Of a stretch of DNA of 41,683 nt, positions 14,641 to 22,440 are shown piece after piece. Both the position numbers and the translations under genes were made by a program. How positions within the stretch are numbered: position 1 is the first letter of the stretch; the number at the start of each line of letters is the position of its first letter. The notes beneath the pieces are model-generated. The model worked only from the letters and a program-made list of their open reading frames with translations, was not told the DNA's origin and did not search any database. This DNA comes from CAYMKL01 sp964390805 (GTDB lineage: Bacteria > Chloroflexota > Anaerolineae > VGOG01). The stretch spans positions 1-41,683 of the forward strand of contig CAYMKL010000053.1 in the NCBI GenBank assembly GCA_964390805.1, in the 5' to 3' direction.

Positions 14641-14658
14641 GTCTAGCCCTACGGCGAT

Positions 14659-14687
14659 TTGACAATGACTTCCTGATGTAGTATAAT
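14659..14687 (+). promoter_or_regulatory. Predicted consensus sigma70-type promoter for the FadR-family regulator gene
   Basis: TTGACA (14659-14664) and TATAAT (14682-14687) both match consensus perfectly and have the optimal 17-base spacer. It is back to back with the leftward promoter: the two -35 boxes are only 18 bases apart. The start point would be near 14694, on the operator described next. Confidence 0.85.
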
Positions 14688-14691
14688 AGAA

Positions 14692-14704
14692 CTGGTCGAA
14701 CCAG
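14692..14704. promoter_or_regulatory. FadR/GntR-type operator, CTGGT-CGA-ACCAG
   Basis: CTGGTCGAACCAG is a perfect 5-3-5 inverted repeat. The GntR/FadR subfamily typically binds TGGT-N(1-3)-ACCA, and E. coli FadR sites read close to AACTGGTCGGACCAGTT, so this is a near-textbook site. It covers the predicted start of the rightward transcript, so bound regulator would repress its own gene. Two further ACCA half-sites follow at 14708 and 14716 within an 8-base direct repeat, CCAGCGTA. Confidence 0.75.
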
Positions 14705-14744
14705 CGTACCAGCGTACCAACAGACCCGATTGCAGGGAGATCCC

Positions 14745-15470
14745 ATGACCATAGCTTTGGAGCCCATAGAACGTATGACGGTGAGCGAGGAAATTAGCAA
14801 AAAGCTAATTGACTTGATTAACTCCGGCGCGTTAAGGCCCGGGGACAAGCTGCCTTCAGAACGTGAGCTGATGGAACAGCTTCACGTGAGTCGGGCGTCC
14901 ATCCGGGAGGCCTTGCGTTCGCTTAGCTTAGCTGGGTTACTGGAGACCCACCCGGGTAACGGCACTTATGTGAGCGAATGCTTTTCCAGCCTTATCGCTG
15001 ATCAAGTCGAGTGGTCGGCTCTGTTGGGTGAGAAGGACTTCTTAGAATTAGTGGAAGTACGCGAGCCGCTGGAGATACAAGCGGCGGGCCTGGCAGCCGA
15101 ACGCGCGACAGTGACCCAGTTGGAGGAATTGCGGCAAGCTATTGAGCGACTGCGTACAAACCCAGGAGATGTCGAACAAGAGGTAGTCGCTGACTTGGCC
15201 TTCCATACCATCATCGCTGAGATGGCGCGAAACCGGGTACTATATCGTTTGACGTTAAGCCTCCGCAATTTGCTGCGGGAGTATCTCAAGCGGGCGACGG
15301 CTGCAACACGAATGAACATGTCTACTGTGGAAGAGCACCAGGCAATCCTCGAGGCTATCGAGGAGGGAGACGAGGCCAAGGCCCGCCAAGCTATGATCCG
15401 TCATTTGCACATCAGCAGACAATTGGCGCTAAGTGGGCGGGCGAAGCGGGGCAATGGGGATATACTCTGA
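14745..15470 (+). CDS. FadR subfamily GntR transcriptional regulator
   Basis: A 241-residue two-domain regulator. The N-terminal winged helix (residues 10-75) has the typical SGALRPGDKLPSERELMEQL, VSRASIREALRSL and ETHPGNGTYV blocks. The C-terminal FCD effector domain has DLAFHTIIAEM, EEHQAILEAIEEGD and MIRHLHIS, which supply the Asp and three His residues that usually bind a metal and the ligand, often an organic acid. The ATG at 14745 has GGGAG 6 bases upstream; a TTG at 14730 is less likely. It stands first on the rightward side under a consensus promoter and an operator of its own family, so negative autoregulation is likely. It probably controls the ABC importer and catabolic genes that follow. 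The ligand is unknown. Confidence 0.93.
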   Translation: MTIALEPIERMTVSEEISKKLIDLINSGALRPGDKLPSERELMEQLHVSRASIREALRSLSLAGLLETHPGNGTYVSECFSSLIADQVEWSALLGEKDFLELVEVREPLEIQAAGLAAERATVTQLEELRQAIERLRTNPGDVEQEVVADLAFHTIIAEMARNRVLYRLTLSLRNLLREYLKRATAATRMNMSTVEEHQAILEAIEEGDEAKARQAMIRHLHISRQLALSGRAKRGNGDIL

Positions 15471-15601
15471 CCCTGTCGGCCCCGCTCTCAGCAAAGGACG
15501 GACGTAGTGTGGCTGGAATCCGCTTGCTCTATCTGATTCAGACGGAACGGCTGTGAAAGAAAGGAGGTACATATAGAGAAATAAAGGCAGATTATCCGAC
15601 T

Positions 15602-15638
15602 GCGGCTGGGGTCTACCCGGGGCTCTAAATCCAGCCGC
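15602..15638. other. Hairpin in the leader of the solute-binding protein gene
   Basis: GCGGCTGG (15602-15609) pairs perfectly with CCAGCCGC (15631-15638) across a 21-base loop. It lies in the 218-base gap between the regulator and the solute-binding protein. That gap holds no gene, and I see no strong promoter or T-run. A spare AGGAGG-like sequence at 15562-15568 is not followed by a start codon. Confidence 0.4.
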
Positions 15639-15688
15639 CTATCATCAACAACTCCAAGTACACAAAACTATAAAAAGGGAGAAGGAAA

Positions 15689-17512
15689 ATGAAGAAGTTG
15701 CTTCTACTAGCAGTTGCCCTATCGCTGGTTCTCGCCGCCTGCGCCCAACCCACCCCTGTAGTGGTCGAGAAGGAAGTACCCGTCGAGATAGAGGTGATCA
15801 AGGAAGTGGTGGTCGAGAAGGAAGTGCCCGTCGAGATCGAAAAGGAGGTGATCGTCGAGAAGGAGGTTCCGGTCACCATCGAGGTAGAAAAGGAAGTAGT
15901 GGTCGAGAAATCCGTCGTTGAGACCGTGGTTGTCGAGACGCAGGTAGAAGTAGTGGTTACGGCTACGCCAGTTCCCGAGGAGCCTACGGAGAAGGTGTTC
16001 TACATGGGGAACACCGAGCCCACCATGGGCCTGGATCCGGCCACTGCCGGCACATCCGCCTCACTGAGGGCTCTGGAGTTCATACACGATTCCCTTTGGG
16101 AATGGGACGAGGACTTCAAGCCTAAGCCGTGGATGGCGGAGAGCTGGGATATTAACGATGACTACACGGCCTACACCTTCCACCTCCGCTCGGACCTCAA
16201 GTTCAGCGACGGATCGCCCATCACCTCCGAGGACGTGAAGTTCTCCTTTGAGCGCATGGCCGAATCCGATCTGTGGAAGGCCCGTCTATCGGCGCTCGAG
16301 AGCATCGAAACTCCTGACCCCCTGACGGTCGTTCTCAAGATGAGCCGCCCAGCTCCAGAGTTCATGATCTTGCCGGGGGTCAACGTAAACTACTTCATCG
16401 TCTCCAAGGCTGCCATTGAGGCGGGTGTCGACTTGAGCAACCCGGGAGCACCGGTTGCAGGGCCCTTCACACTTGAGGAATGGGTGCCGAAGAGCCACCT
16501 CGTGCTGGTCAGGAACCCGTACTGGTGGGGTCTCAAGGCAATGAACTACCCCAAGTACAGTGAGATCATGTGGCGTTTCAACGAGGACTCAACGGCAGGC
16601 GTGGTTGCCGTGGAGTCCGGCGCGGCTGATGCCTTTAACCCGTTCCCTGCTAAGGATTCAATGCGCATAGCCTTTGTGCCAGGGGTAGTGCTCTACACGG
16701 CCACCTCTGCCAACATGAGGGGCTTTGCGATGGATAAAAGCAAGCCCCCCTTCAACGACAAGCGCGTGCGCCAGGCGATAGGCCTCGCTACCAAGCCAGA
16801 GGAGGCTACCGACGTGTGTTGGTTCGGCGGCGCGTCTAACCTGTGGGGCAGCATCGTCCACGAGTGGCAGGATCCCTGGTACTCCGGTGTCGCCCCCTGG
16901 AAGAAGCCCAGGGAAGAGAAACTCGCCGAGGCCAAGGCGCTCCTGGACGAGGCCGGCTGGCGGGACGAAGATGGAGATGGCGTCCGAGAAGCGCACGGCA
17001 TCGAGGGGATGGACGAAGGCACCCCCTTCGAGGTGTCCGTTCCCTTCGAGGCCAACTGGCCCCAGTCGGAGTGCCACACTTTGCTCCTTCAGGATTGGGT
17101 GCGCGACATTGGCCTCGCGATCAATCCCGACCGGTACGATCCCGGCTCGTTCTGGACGGATGTGATCGCCGGCAAGTTCCAGATGTGGCACTACGGCCAC
17201 GGTACCCACCTGTGGATCCCCCAGGCATTCCAGTTAGTCTTCCACACCGATGGGGCATACAACCAGTACTCCTTCCACGACAGCGACCCCGACTTGGATG
17301 CCATGATCGATGAGTTGCTGGCGGAGACCGACATGGAGAAGATGAAAGACCTTGTCCACGAGATCGAGGTCTATCTCGCCGATAACCAGTTCATCATAGC
17401 CACTGGTTCCCAGAACTCACTCCACGTCCTCAACTCCGATGTCGAGGGGTACTATCTGCTCCCCAATGACAGCAACCGGGCGCTCATCATGTCCGACATA
17501 CCGGGCCGATAG
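15689..17512 (+). CDS. ABC transporter solute-binding lipoprotein, family 5 (peptide/nickel type)
   Basis: A 607-residue lipoprotein with signal peptide and lipobox (LVLAAC; Cys17), then a striking stalk (residues 24-90) of repeated E-K-E-V-P-V-E-I units. The family 5 binding domain follows from about residue 100. Recognisable parts include GLDPATAG, KPWMAESWDINDDYTAYTFH, LKFSDGSPITSEDVKFSFER, PFNDKRVRQAIGLA and AKALLDEAGWRDEDGDGVRE. It captures an oligopeptide-like or other substrate at the cell surface for the permeases encoded next. The E/K/V stalk, predicted to be extended beta or coiled, is common in Chloroflexota binding proteins and may span the cell envelope. AGAAGGAAA precedes the ATG. 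The gene is separated from the permease by a strong hairpin, which fits higher expression of the binding protein. Confidence 0.93.
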   Translation: MKKLLLLAVALSLVLAACAQPTPVVVEKEVPVEIEVIKEVVVEKEVPVEIEKEVIVEKEVPVTIEVEKEVVVEKSVVETVVVETQVEVVVTATPVPEEPTEKVFYMGNTEPTMGLDPATAGTSASLRALEFIHDSLWEWDEDFKPKPWMAESWDINDDYTAYTFHLRSDLKFSDGSPITSEDVKFSFERMAESDLWKARLSALESIETPDPLTVVLKMSRPAPEFMILPGVNVNYFIVSKAAIEAGVDLSNPGAPVAGPFTLEEWVPKSHLVLVRNPYWWGLKAMNYPKYSEIMWRFNEDSTAGVVAVESGAADAFNPFPAKDSMRIAFVPGVVLYTATSANMRGFAMDKSKPPFNDKRVRQAIGLATKPEEATDVCWFGGASNLWGSIVHEWQDPWYSGVAPWKKPREEKLAEAKALLDEAGWRDEDGDGVREAHGIEGMDEGTPFEVSVPFEANWPQSECHTLLLQDWVRDIGLAINPDRYDPGSFWTDVIAGKFQMWHYGHGTHLWIPQAFQLVFHTDGAYNQYSFHDSDPDLDAMIDELLAETDMEKMKDLVHEIEVYLADNQFIIATGSQNSLHVLNSDVEGYYLLPNDSNRALIMSDIPGR

Positions 17513-17520
17513 TGCGCCAA

Positions 17521-17556
17521 CTGGTGGGCACTCAGAAACGTCTGAGTGCCCACCAG
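17521..17556 (+). other. Perfect 16-bp intercistronic hairpin between binding protein and permease genes
   Basis: CTGGTGGGCACTCAGA (17521-17536) is perfectly complementary to TCTGAGTGCCCACCAG (17541-17556) around an AACG loop. It starts 9 bases after the stop codon. No U-run follows (ACAGTATG). Such hairpins after binding-protein genes typically shield the upstream mRNA from 3' decay or partly terminate transcription, giving more binding protein than permease. Confidence 0.85.
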
Positions 17557-17595
17557 ACAGTATGATGCGTTTGTTGGTAAGGAGGAGTACCGGTC

Positions 17596-18540
17596 GTGCT
17601 TCGCTACTCGATGCGCCGCCTTGCTATATCCATCCCAGTGATTGCTGGGTTGGCGGTGGTGGTGTTCTTATACATACATTTGATGCCCGGTGACCCGATC
17701 CAGGCTATGGTTGGCCGGTATGGCAGCCCAGAGTTGGTGCAACAGATCAGGCATGAGTTTGGCTTGGATCGGCCGCTGTACGAGCAGTTCGTGGATTGGG
17801 TCGCTGGCTTGCTGCATGGTGATCTCGGCATAACCTTCCGCGCGCGCCAACCGATTACGCCCATCTTGCTTGGCCGGATCCCGGCTACTATTGAACTGGC
17901 GGCAGGGGCTTTTATCGTAGCGGTGCTGCTGGGTATGCCCAGTGGTTTCCTGGCCGGCGTAATGAAGGACTCGAAGTTCGATTATGTCTTCTCCCTTGTG
18001 GCGCTGGCCGGTCTTTCAGCCCCGTTGTTCTGGACGGGTTACTTGTTGATGCTGGCGCTGGGAGTCAAGTGGCGTGTGCTGCCCTCCATGGGATATATTC
18101 CCTTCACTGATGACCCCGGACGCAACTTGCTCTATCTGATTCTGCCAGCTTTTACCCTGGGCTTCGGCATGGCTCCATACATTGCCAAGATGACTCGCAC
18201 GGCTGTGGTCGAGACCCTGCAGGAACCCTTTGTGGGCTTCGCAGAGGCAAAAGGGCTTCGAAAGAAAGTGATCCTGATTCGGTATGTCCTTAGACATGCA
18301 ATACCGTCTATTGCTGTTGTACTGGGCATGGACATAGGGTTTCTCCTCGGTGGGCAGATTGTGGTCGAAGAGCTTTTCAACTGGCCTGGGACAGGCCGGC
18401 TGATGGTCAGAGCAGTCATAGAACGGGACTATTTCATGGCGCAGGCGACCATCCTGGTATATGCCGGGGTGTTCATCCTTGTCAACTTCTTTGCGGAACT
18501 ACTTCACGCCTGCCTGGACCCACGTGTCCGTCTTGACTAG
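17596..18540 (+). CDS. Peptide-type ABC transporter permease (DppB-like)
   Basis: A 314-residue inner-membrane permease of the DppB/OppB family. It opens LRYSMRRLAISIPVIAGL with an N-terminal helix and has the typical long loop LMPGDPIQAMVGRYGSPELV and GLDRPLYEQFVDWVAGLLHG. The cytoplasmic EAA loop is FVGFAEAKGLRKKVILIRYV, and the C-terminal VVEELFNWPGTGRLMVRAV is strongly conserved. The start is a GTG at 17596, with GGAGGAG 8 bases before it. With the next permease it forms the channel for the substrate delivered by the lipoprotein. The gene ends in an 11-base duplication that reaches towards the next start. Confidence 0.95.
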   Translation: MLRYSMRRLAISIPVIAGLAVVVFLYIHLMPGDPIQAMVGRYGSPELVQQIRHEFGLDRPLYEQFVDWVAGLLHGDLGITFRARQPITPILLGRIPATIELAAGAFIVAVLLGMPSGFLAGVMKDSKFDYVFSLVALAGLSAPLFWTGYLLMLALGVKWRVLPSMGYIPFTDDPGRNLLYLILPAFTLGFGMAPYIAKMTRTAVVETLQEPFVGFAEAKGLRKKVILIRYVLRHAIPSIAVVLGMDIGFLLGGQIVVEELFNWPGTGRLMVRAVIERDYFMAQATILVYAGVFILVNFFAELLHACLDPRVRLD

Positions 18541-18556
18541 ATCTGGACTAGATCTG
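18535..18556. repeat. 11-bp tandem duplication GACTAGATCTG spanning the permease stop codon
   Basis: GACTAGATCTG occurs twice with no gap (18535-18545 and 18546-18556). The first copy holds the TAG stop of the first permease gene. This looks like a simple replication-slippage duplication, placed just before the ribosome-binding site of the second permease. Confidence 0.8.
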
Positions 18557-18570
18557 AAGGAGAAAGGCCC

Positions 18571-19410
18571 TTGAAGCTAATCCGCCGCCTCCGGACCAAT
18601 ACACTCGCCTTCATCGGGGCGATAGCCATTGTGGTTATCCTGTTGATAGCGGTTTTCGCCCCTCTGATCGCGCCCTATGATCCGATCGAGGTACAAACCG
18701 CAGACCGCTTCCTGCCGCCGGGCAGCAGTGGGCACATATTGGGAACTGACTTCCTGGGGCGGGACGTGTTCAGCCGGATCGTTTTTGGCAGTCGCATCTC
18801 TCTTCTGCTCGCGGGCTTGTCCGTCGTACTGGGGGCGCTGTTAGGCGTTACAGCCGGTGTTATCGCCGGTTTCGTCGGCGGATGGGTAGACACGATTGTG
18901 ATGCGGGTCGCTGACGTGTTATTCGCCATTCCATCGCTGATGATAGCGCTGGGAGTAGTGGGCCTGGTCGGCAGGTCCATGGAGGCCGTCGTAATCGCGC
19001 TAGGGGTCGCCTACTCGCCGCTATTCGCCCGCGTTTGTCATAGTGCCGTTGTGTCAATACGAGAGCTAGGATTCATAGAGGCATCCCAGGCGATAGGTAG
19101 TTCGCGGCTGCGCATCCTGTGGAAAGACATCATGCCCAACATTCTTCCGCTGATCATGGTGCAGGCGACCACCTCCCTGTCTTGGGCTATCCTGGCCGAG
19201 GCATCGCTGGGATTCCTGGGCATGAGCGTCGAGCCGCCGACACCTTCGTGGGGCTGCATGTTGACTACTGGCCGCGAGTACTTCTACTCCGGGCCTACGG
19301 TGCCCCTGTTTGCCGGTCTAATGGTGCTAGTAGTTGTGTTCGCCTTCAACCTCTTCGGGGACGGTCTGCGTGACCTCCTCGATCCACGCGCCTGGGAACG
19401 CTTACGCTAG
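18571..19410 (+). CDS. Peptide-type ABC transporter permease (DppC-like)
   Basis: A 279-residue permease of the DppC/OppC family. It shows the N-terminal helix, then the family block LAPYD-like LIAPYDPIEVQTADRFLPPG and HILGTDFLGRDVFSRIVFGS. The EAA loop is EASQAIGSSRLRILWKDIMP, followed by ASLGFLGMSVEPPTPSWGCM and GDGLRDLLDPR at the end. The start codon is TTG at 18571, with GGAGAAAGG just upstream. It pairs with the DppB-like permease 30 bases upstream. After it comes a 126-base gap without a gene, then the ATPase genes. Confidence 0.95.
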   Translation: MKLIRRLRTNTLAFIGAIAIVVILLIAVFAPLIAPYDPIEVQTADRFLPPGSSGHILGTDFLGRDVFSRIVFGSRISLLLAGLSVVLGALLGVTAGVIAGFVGGWVDTIVMRVADVLFAIPSLMIALGVVGLVGRSMEAVVIALGVAYSPLFARVCHSAVVSIRELGFIEASQAIGSSRLRILWKDIMPNILPLIMVQATTSLSWAILAEASLGFLGMSVEPPTPSWGCMLTTGREYFYSGPTVPLFAGLMVLVVVFAFNLFGDGLRDLLDPRAWERLR

Positions 19411-19536
19411 TCCGCGGGCTGCCCCCCAACAAGGGGCCCACCTTGTCGATACGATCAGGTATCCAGAATCCAACGGGACCAACGTCCGTTCAAGACCCGG
19501 CGTCTGATTGATGATGCTACTAGAGTAGGGAAATCT

Positions 19537-20517
19537 ATGAAGCCACTCTTGGAAGTAGAGAATCTCCGCGCCCATTTTTTCATGCCATCCGGTGTCTTGA
19601 AAGCCGCAGATGGCGTCAGCTTCCAGATCCAGCCTGGCGAGATTGTGGCGCTGGCCGGCGAGTCGGGAAGTGGTAAAAGCGTTACTACCCAATGTATCAT
19701 GCGCTTGCTCCCTTCCCCTGGCCGTATCGTGGAAGGAGCGATTCGATTCAAAGGTGAGGACCTCCTGAGTCTATCTCCGGAGGAGATGAGGCAAATACGA
19801 GGCATGCACATCTCCATAATTCTTCAGGATGCTATGGCGGCTCTGAATCCAGTCATCACGGTGGGCGAGCAGGTTGCCGATGTCCTGTTAGCTCATATCA
19901 CAGATTCGGCCAAGATGGCCTGGGAAAAGGCCGTGGGATTGCTGGGACAGATGGGCATTCCAAGGGCAAAGGAGCGGGCTCGCTACTATGCGCACGAATT
20001 CAGCGGCGGTATGCAACAGAGGGTGGTGATCTCGACCGCCTTGGCCTGCAATCCGGAACTCATCATCGCCGACGAACCAACCACTGCTCTGGATGTGACT
20101 ATTCAGTTGCAAATCCTGTCTCTGCTTTTGGAGGCGCGAGAGAAAATGGGATCAGCCATTCTCTATATCAGTCATGATCTCGCAACTGTAGTGAGTATCT
20201 GCGATCGAATCATGATCATGTATGCTGGCGAAATTGTAGAATCTGCTCCAACTAGAGAGATACTGGCTAACTCTTTGCACCCCTATACTCGAGGTTTGAT
20301 TGACTCCATCCCCTCCCTAGGCGAACGCCCCATGGAGTTCCTGCCGGCCATCCCTGGATTGCCCCCCAATCCAGTGGATCTACCGCCGACTTGCCGCTTC
20401 GCTCCTCGCTGTTCCTACGTCATGGATGAGTGCTTGGCTCGAAGCCCGGAGTTGGTGGAACGCGTGCGCGGACATCACGTCCGTTGCTTCCTGGATGATG
20501 AGGAGGGGGCGAAGTGA
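19537..20517 (+). CDS. Peptide-type ABC transporter ATP-binding protein (DppD-like)
   Basis: A 326-residue ATPase with Walker A GESGSGKS (about residues 46-53), Q-loop region IILQDAMAALNPVITV, signature FSGGMQQR, Walker B LIIADEPTTALD and switch His in YISHDL. The C-terminal extension TCRFAPRCSYVMDEC is the Cys-rich oligopeptide/dipeptide-transporter tail, which in some homologues binds an iron-sulfur cluster. It powers import with its partner encoded next, whose GTG start overlaps this stop by four bases (GTGA). The Q-loop reads ILQDAMAALNP where most relatives have an aromatic and EPM, a mild variation. Confidence 0.95.
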   Translation: MKPLLEVENLRAHFFMPSGVLKAADGVSFQIQPGEIVALAGESGSGKSVTTQCIMRLLPSPGRIVEGAIRFKGEDLLSLSPEEMRQIRGMHISIILQDAMAALNPVITVGEQVADVLLAHITDSAKMAWEKAVGLLGQMGIPRAKERARYYAHEFSGGMQQRVVISTALACNPELIIADEPTTALDVTIQLQILSLLLEAREKMGSAILYISHDLATVVSICDRIMIMYAGEIVESAPTREILANSLHPYTRGLIDSIPSLGERPMEFLPAIPGLPPNPVDLPPTCRFAPRCSYVMDECLARSPELVERVRGHHVRCFLDDEEGAK

Positions 20518-21476
20518 CAGCACTCTTAGAGACTCAGAATCTCACAAAACACTTCGTCGCTTCTCGCCTGTGGATCCTGCGCACCGCCGAGATCACAAAG
20601 GCCGTTGAAGATGTCTCCTTCAGCGTCGAAGAGGGTGAGATCTTTGGCTTGGTGGGGGAGTCTGGCTGCGGAAAGACTACCACAGGGCGGCTGATCCTGC
20701 GCCTGATTGAGCCCACCGCTGGCAAGATTTTCTTCGGCGGGGAAGACGTGACTTGCTTGTCACGAGAAGAGCTCCATGAGTATCGCAGGAAGGCCCAGAT
20801 TATCTTTCAGGACCCTTTCTCTGCGCTCAACCCTCGGCGAAGCATTGAGGATATCCTGAGCGAAGGATATAAAGTGTACGGCTTGGCCAAGGGACAGGAG
20901 AGACGGGATCGCATAGTAGCCCTACTGGAGCGAGTGGGACTTGGCGCGGATGCCCTGAACCGCTATCCTCATCAATTCAGTGGTGGACAGCGGCAGCGCA
21001 TTGTCATCGCCCGCGCGCTGACCGTGGATCCCAAGTTCCTTGTGGCCGACGAGCCTGTCTCCGCTCTCGATGTCTCTATCCAGGCCCAGGTTCTGAATCT
21101 GCTGCGTCAGTTGCAGCGAGACGTGAAATTCACTATGTTGCTCATTGCCCATGACCTGCGGGTTATCTACCACATGAGCGACCGCATTGGAGTGATGTAC
21201 TTGGGCCGCCTGGTGGAACTAGCTGACAAGCAACATCTCTACAGCCAGCCTTTGCACCCTTACACGCAGGCTCTGATCTCCTCGGCGCCTCCTATGGAAC
21301 CTGGGAAATGGGTCCAGAAGGCTGCACTCAAGGGAGAGGTGTGGGACAAGATGCCCCCTCCTGGTGGTTGTGTTTTCTATCCTCGGTGCCCCATCGCTGT
21401 AGCGGAGTGTGAAGTAACCATACCCCCATTGGAGGCTAAGGGGGAGAATCACTGGGTTGCCTGCCTGCGTGTGTAG
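20514..21476 (+). CDS. Peptide-type ABC transporter ATP-binding protein (DppF-like)
   Basis: A 320-residue ATPase, the partner of the previous one. Walker A is GESGCGKT, the Q-loop is IIFQDPFSALNPRR, the signature FSGGQRQR, Walker B FLVADEPVSALD, and the switch His lies in LIAHDLRVIYHMSDR. The C-terminal tail has CVFYPRCPIAVAEC, as in oligopeptide transporters. The GTG start at 20514 overlaps the previous stop, indicating translational coupling and equal amounts of both ATPases. It completes a five-gene importer (binding protein, two permeases, two ATPases). Confidence 0.95.
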   Translation: MTALLETQNLTKHFVASRLWILRTAEITKAVEDVSFSVEEGEIFGLVGESGCGKTTTGRLILRLIEPTAGKIFFGGEDVTCLSREELHEYRRKAQIIFQDPFSALNPRRSIEDILSEGYKVYGLAKGQERRDRIVALLERVGLGADALNRYPHQFSGGQRQRIVIARALTVDPKFLVADEPVSALDVSIQAQVLNLLRQLQRDVKFTMLLIAHDLRVIYHMSDRIGVMYLGRLVELADKQHLYSQPLHPYTQALISSAPPMEPGKWVQKAALKGEVWDKMPPPGGCVFYPRCPIAVAECEVTIPPLEAKGENHWVACLRV

Positions 21477-21492
21477 TTTAGAGGATCAGTAT

Positions 21493-22356
21493 ATGGGCAT
21501 ACTGCATTTGGTAGGTTCCGGCACTCCTACTCCCACGAGATCGCGATTTGGGACCTCATATGTTTTGCAACTGGATAATGACTATCTAATGTTTGATTGT
21601 GGGCCAGCCAGCACCCACAAACTGGTTAAAGCCGGTCTGTTCCCGACGCTGATCGCTTACCTCTTTTTCACCCATCACCACTTTGACCACAATGCGGACT
21701 ATCCCTGCTTCCTTTTGTGCCGCTGGGATCAAGGCATAGGCAAAGAAGAGCGGTTACAGGTCTATGGGCCTCCGCCCACCGAGTGGATCACCGAGCAGCT
21801 CGTTGGACCTCATGGAGTGTTCTCCCACGATTGGAGGGCACGTGTAGAAGCCTCGGTCAGTCAAAATGTGTATGTGAATCGAGGTGGCTCATTGCCACGC
21901 CCTGAGCCATCTTTGGATGTCAGCGACGTGGGGCCAGGAAAGGTGATAGAGCGCGATCGCTGGAAAGTGACCGCTGCGCGCGCTCACCATGTTGAGCCCT
22001 GGCTGGAATCGCTGGCCTATCGCATTGACTCGGATGAAGGGAGCATCGTATTTGCTGGCGATACGGGTCCTTGTGAGTCGCTCAGTGAGCTTGCCTCCGG
22101 CGTCGACGTTCTTGTTGCTAACTGTTGGGACCACCAGGATACGATGGAGGAGAATGGCGAGGCGCCTGGTCAGACAGGAACCCTGGATGCAGCAAAGATG
22201 GCGCTGGAGTCGGGTGCCAAGAAACTAGTCCTTACTCACACCGGCCCCCATCTCAGCAAGCCGGGCTCCAGGGAAAGGGGGGTAGCAGATATCGCACGCC
22301 TATACCGGGGCGAAATCATCTTTGGGGAGGAATTGATGCGCCTTGAACTCTGGTGA
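21493..22356 (+). CDS. MBL-fold metallo-hydrolase (RNase Z-like subgroup)
   Basis: A 287-residue metallo-beta-lactamase-fold protein. It begins MGILHLVGSGTPTPTRSRFG, with the SGTPTP turn common to RNase Z/arylsulfatase-like members. It has the metal motif THHHFDHNADY (the HxHxDH block), IVFAGDTGPCESL with the bridging Asp, and a final His in LVLTHTGPHLSKPG. The ATG at 21493 is preceded by GAGGATC at a suitable distance; a longer frame from 21457 overlaps the ATPase gene and is unlikely. RNase Z proper has other features and is normally a housekeeping gene. Here the position directly behind the importer suggests hydrolysis of an ester, lactone or thioester of the imported compound. Substrate unknown. 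Confidence 0.87.
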   Translation: MGILHLVGSGTPTPTRSRFGTSYVLQLDNDYLMFDCGPASTHKLVKAGLFPTLIAYLFFTHHHFDHNADYPCFLLCRWDQGIGKEERLQVYGPPPTEWITEQLVGPHGVFSHDWRARVEASVSQNVYVNRGGSLPRPEPSLDVSDVGPGKVIERDRWKVTAARAHHVEPWLESLAYRIDSDEGSIVFAGDTGPCESLSELASGVDVLVANCWDHQDTMEENGEAPGQTGTLDAAKMALESGAKKLVLTHTGPHLSKPGSRERGVADIARLYRGEIIFGEELMRLELW

Positions 22357-22440
22357 ATCCAAGAAAAGCGACGCAAGATCCTATGGGCTGCAGAGCGTCA
22401 ACCTGTCGCTTGTAAGCCTCTCAGGGGATAAAGGAGGGCA

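Noticed and set aside
17521..17556. The 16-bp hairpin as an intrinsic terminator
   Set aside because: No U-run follows the stem and a permease of the same transporter starts 40 bases later, so full termination is unlikely.
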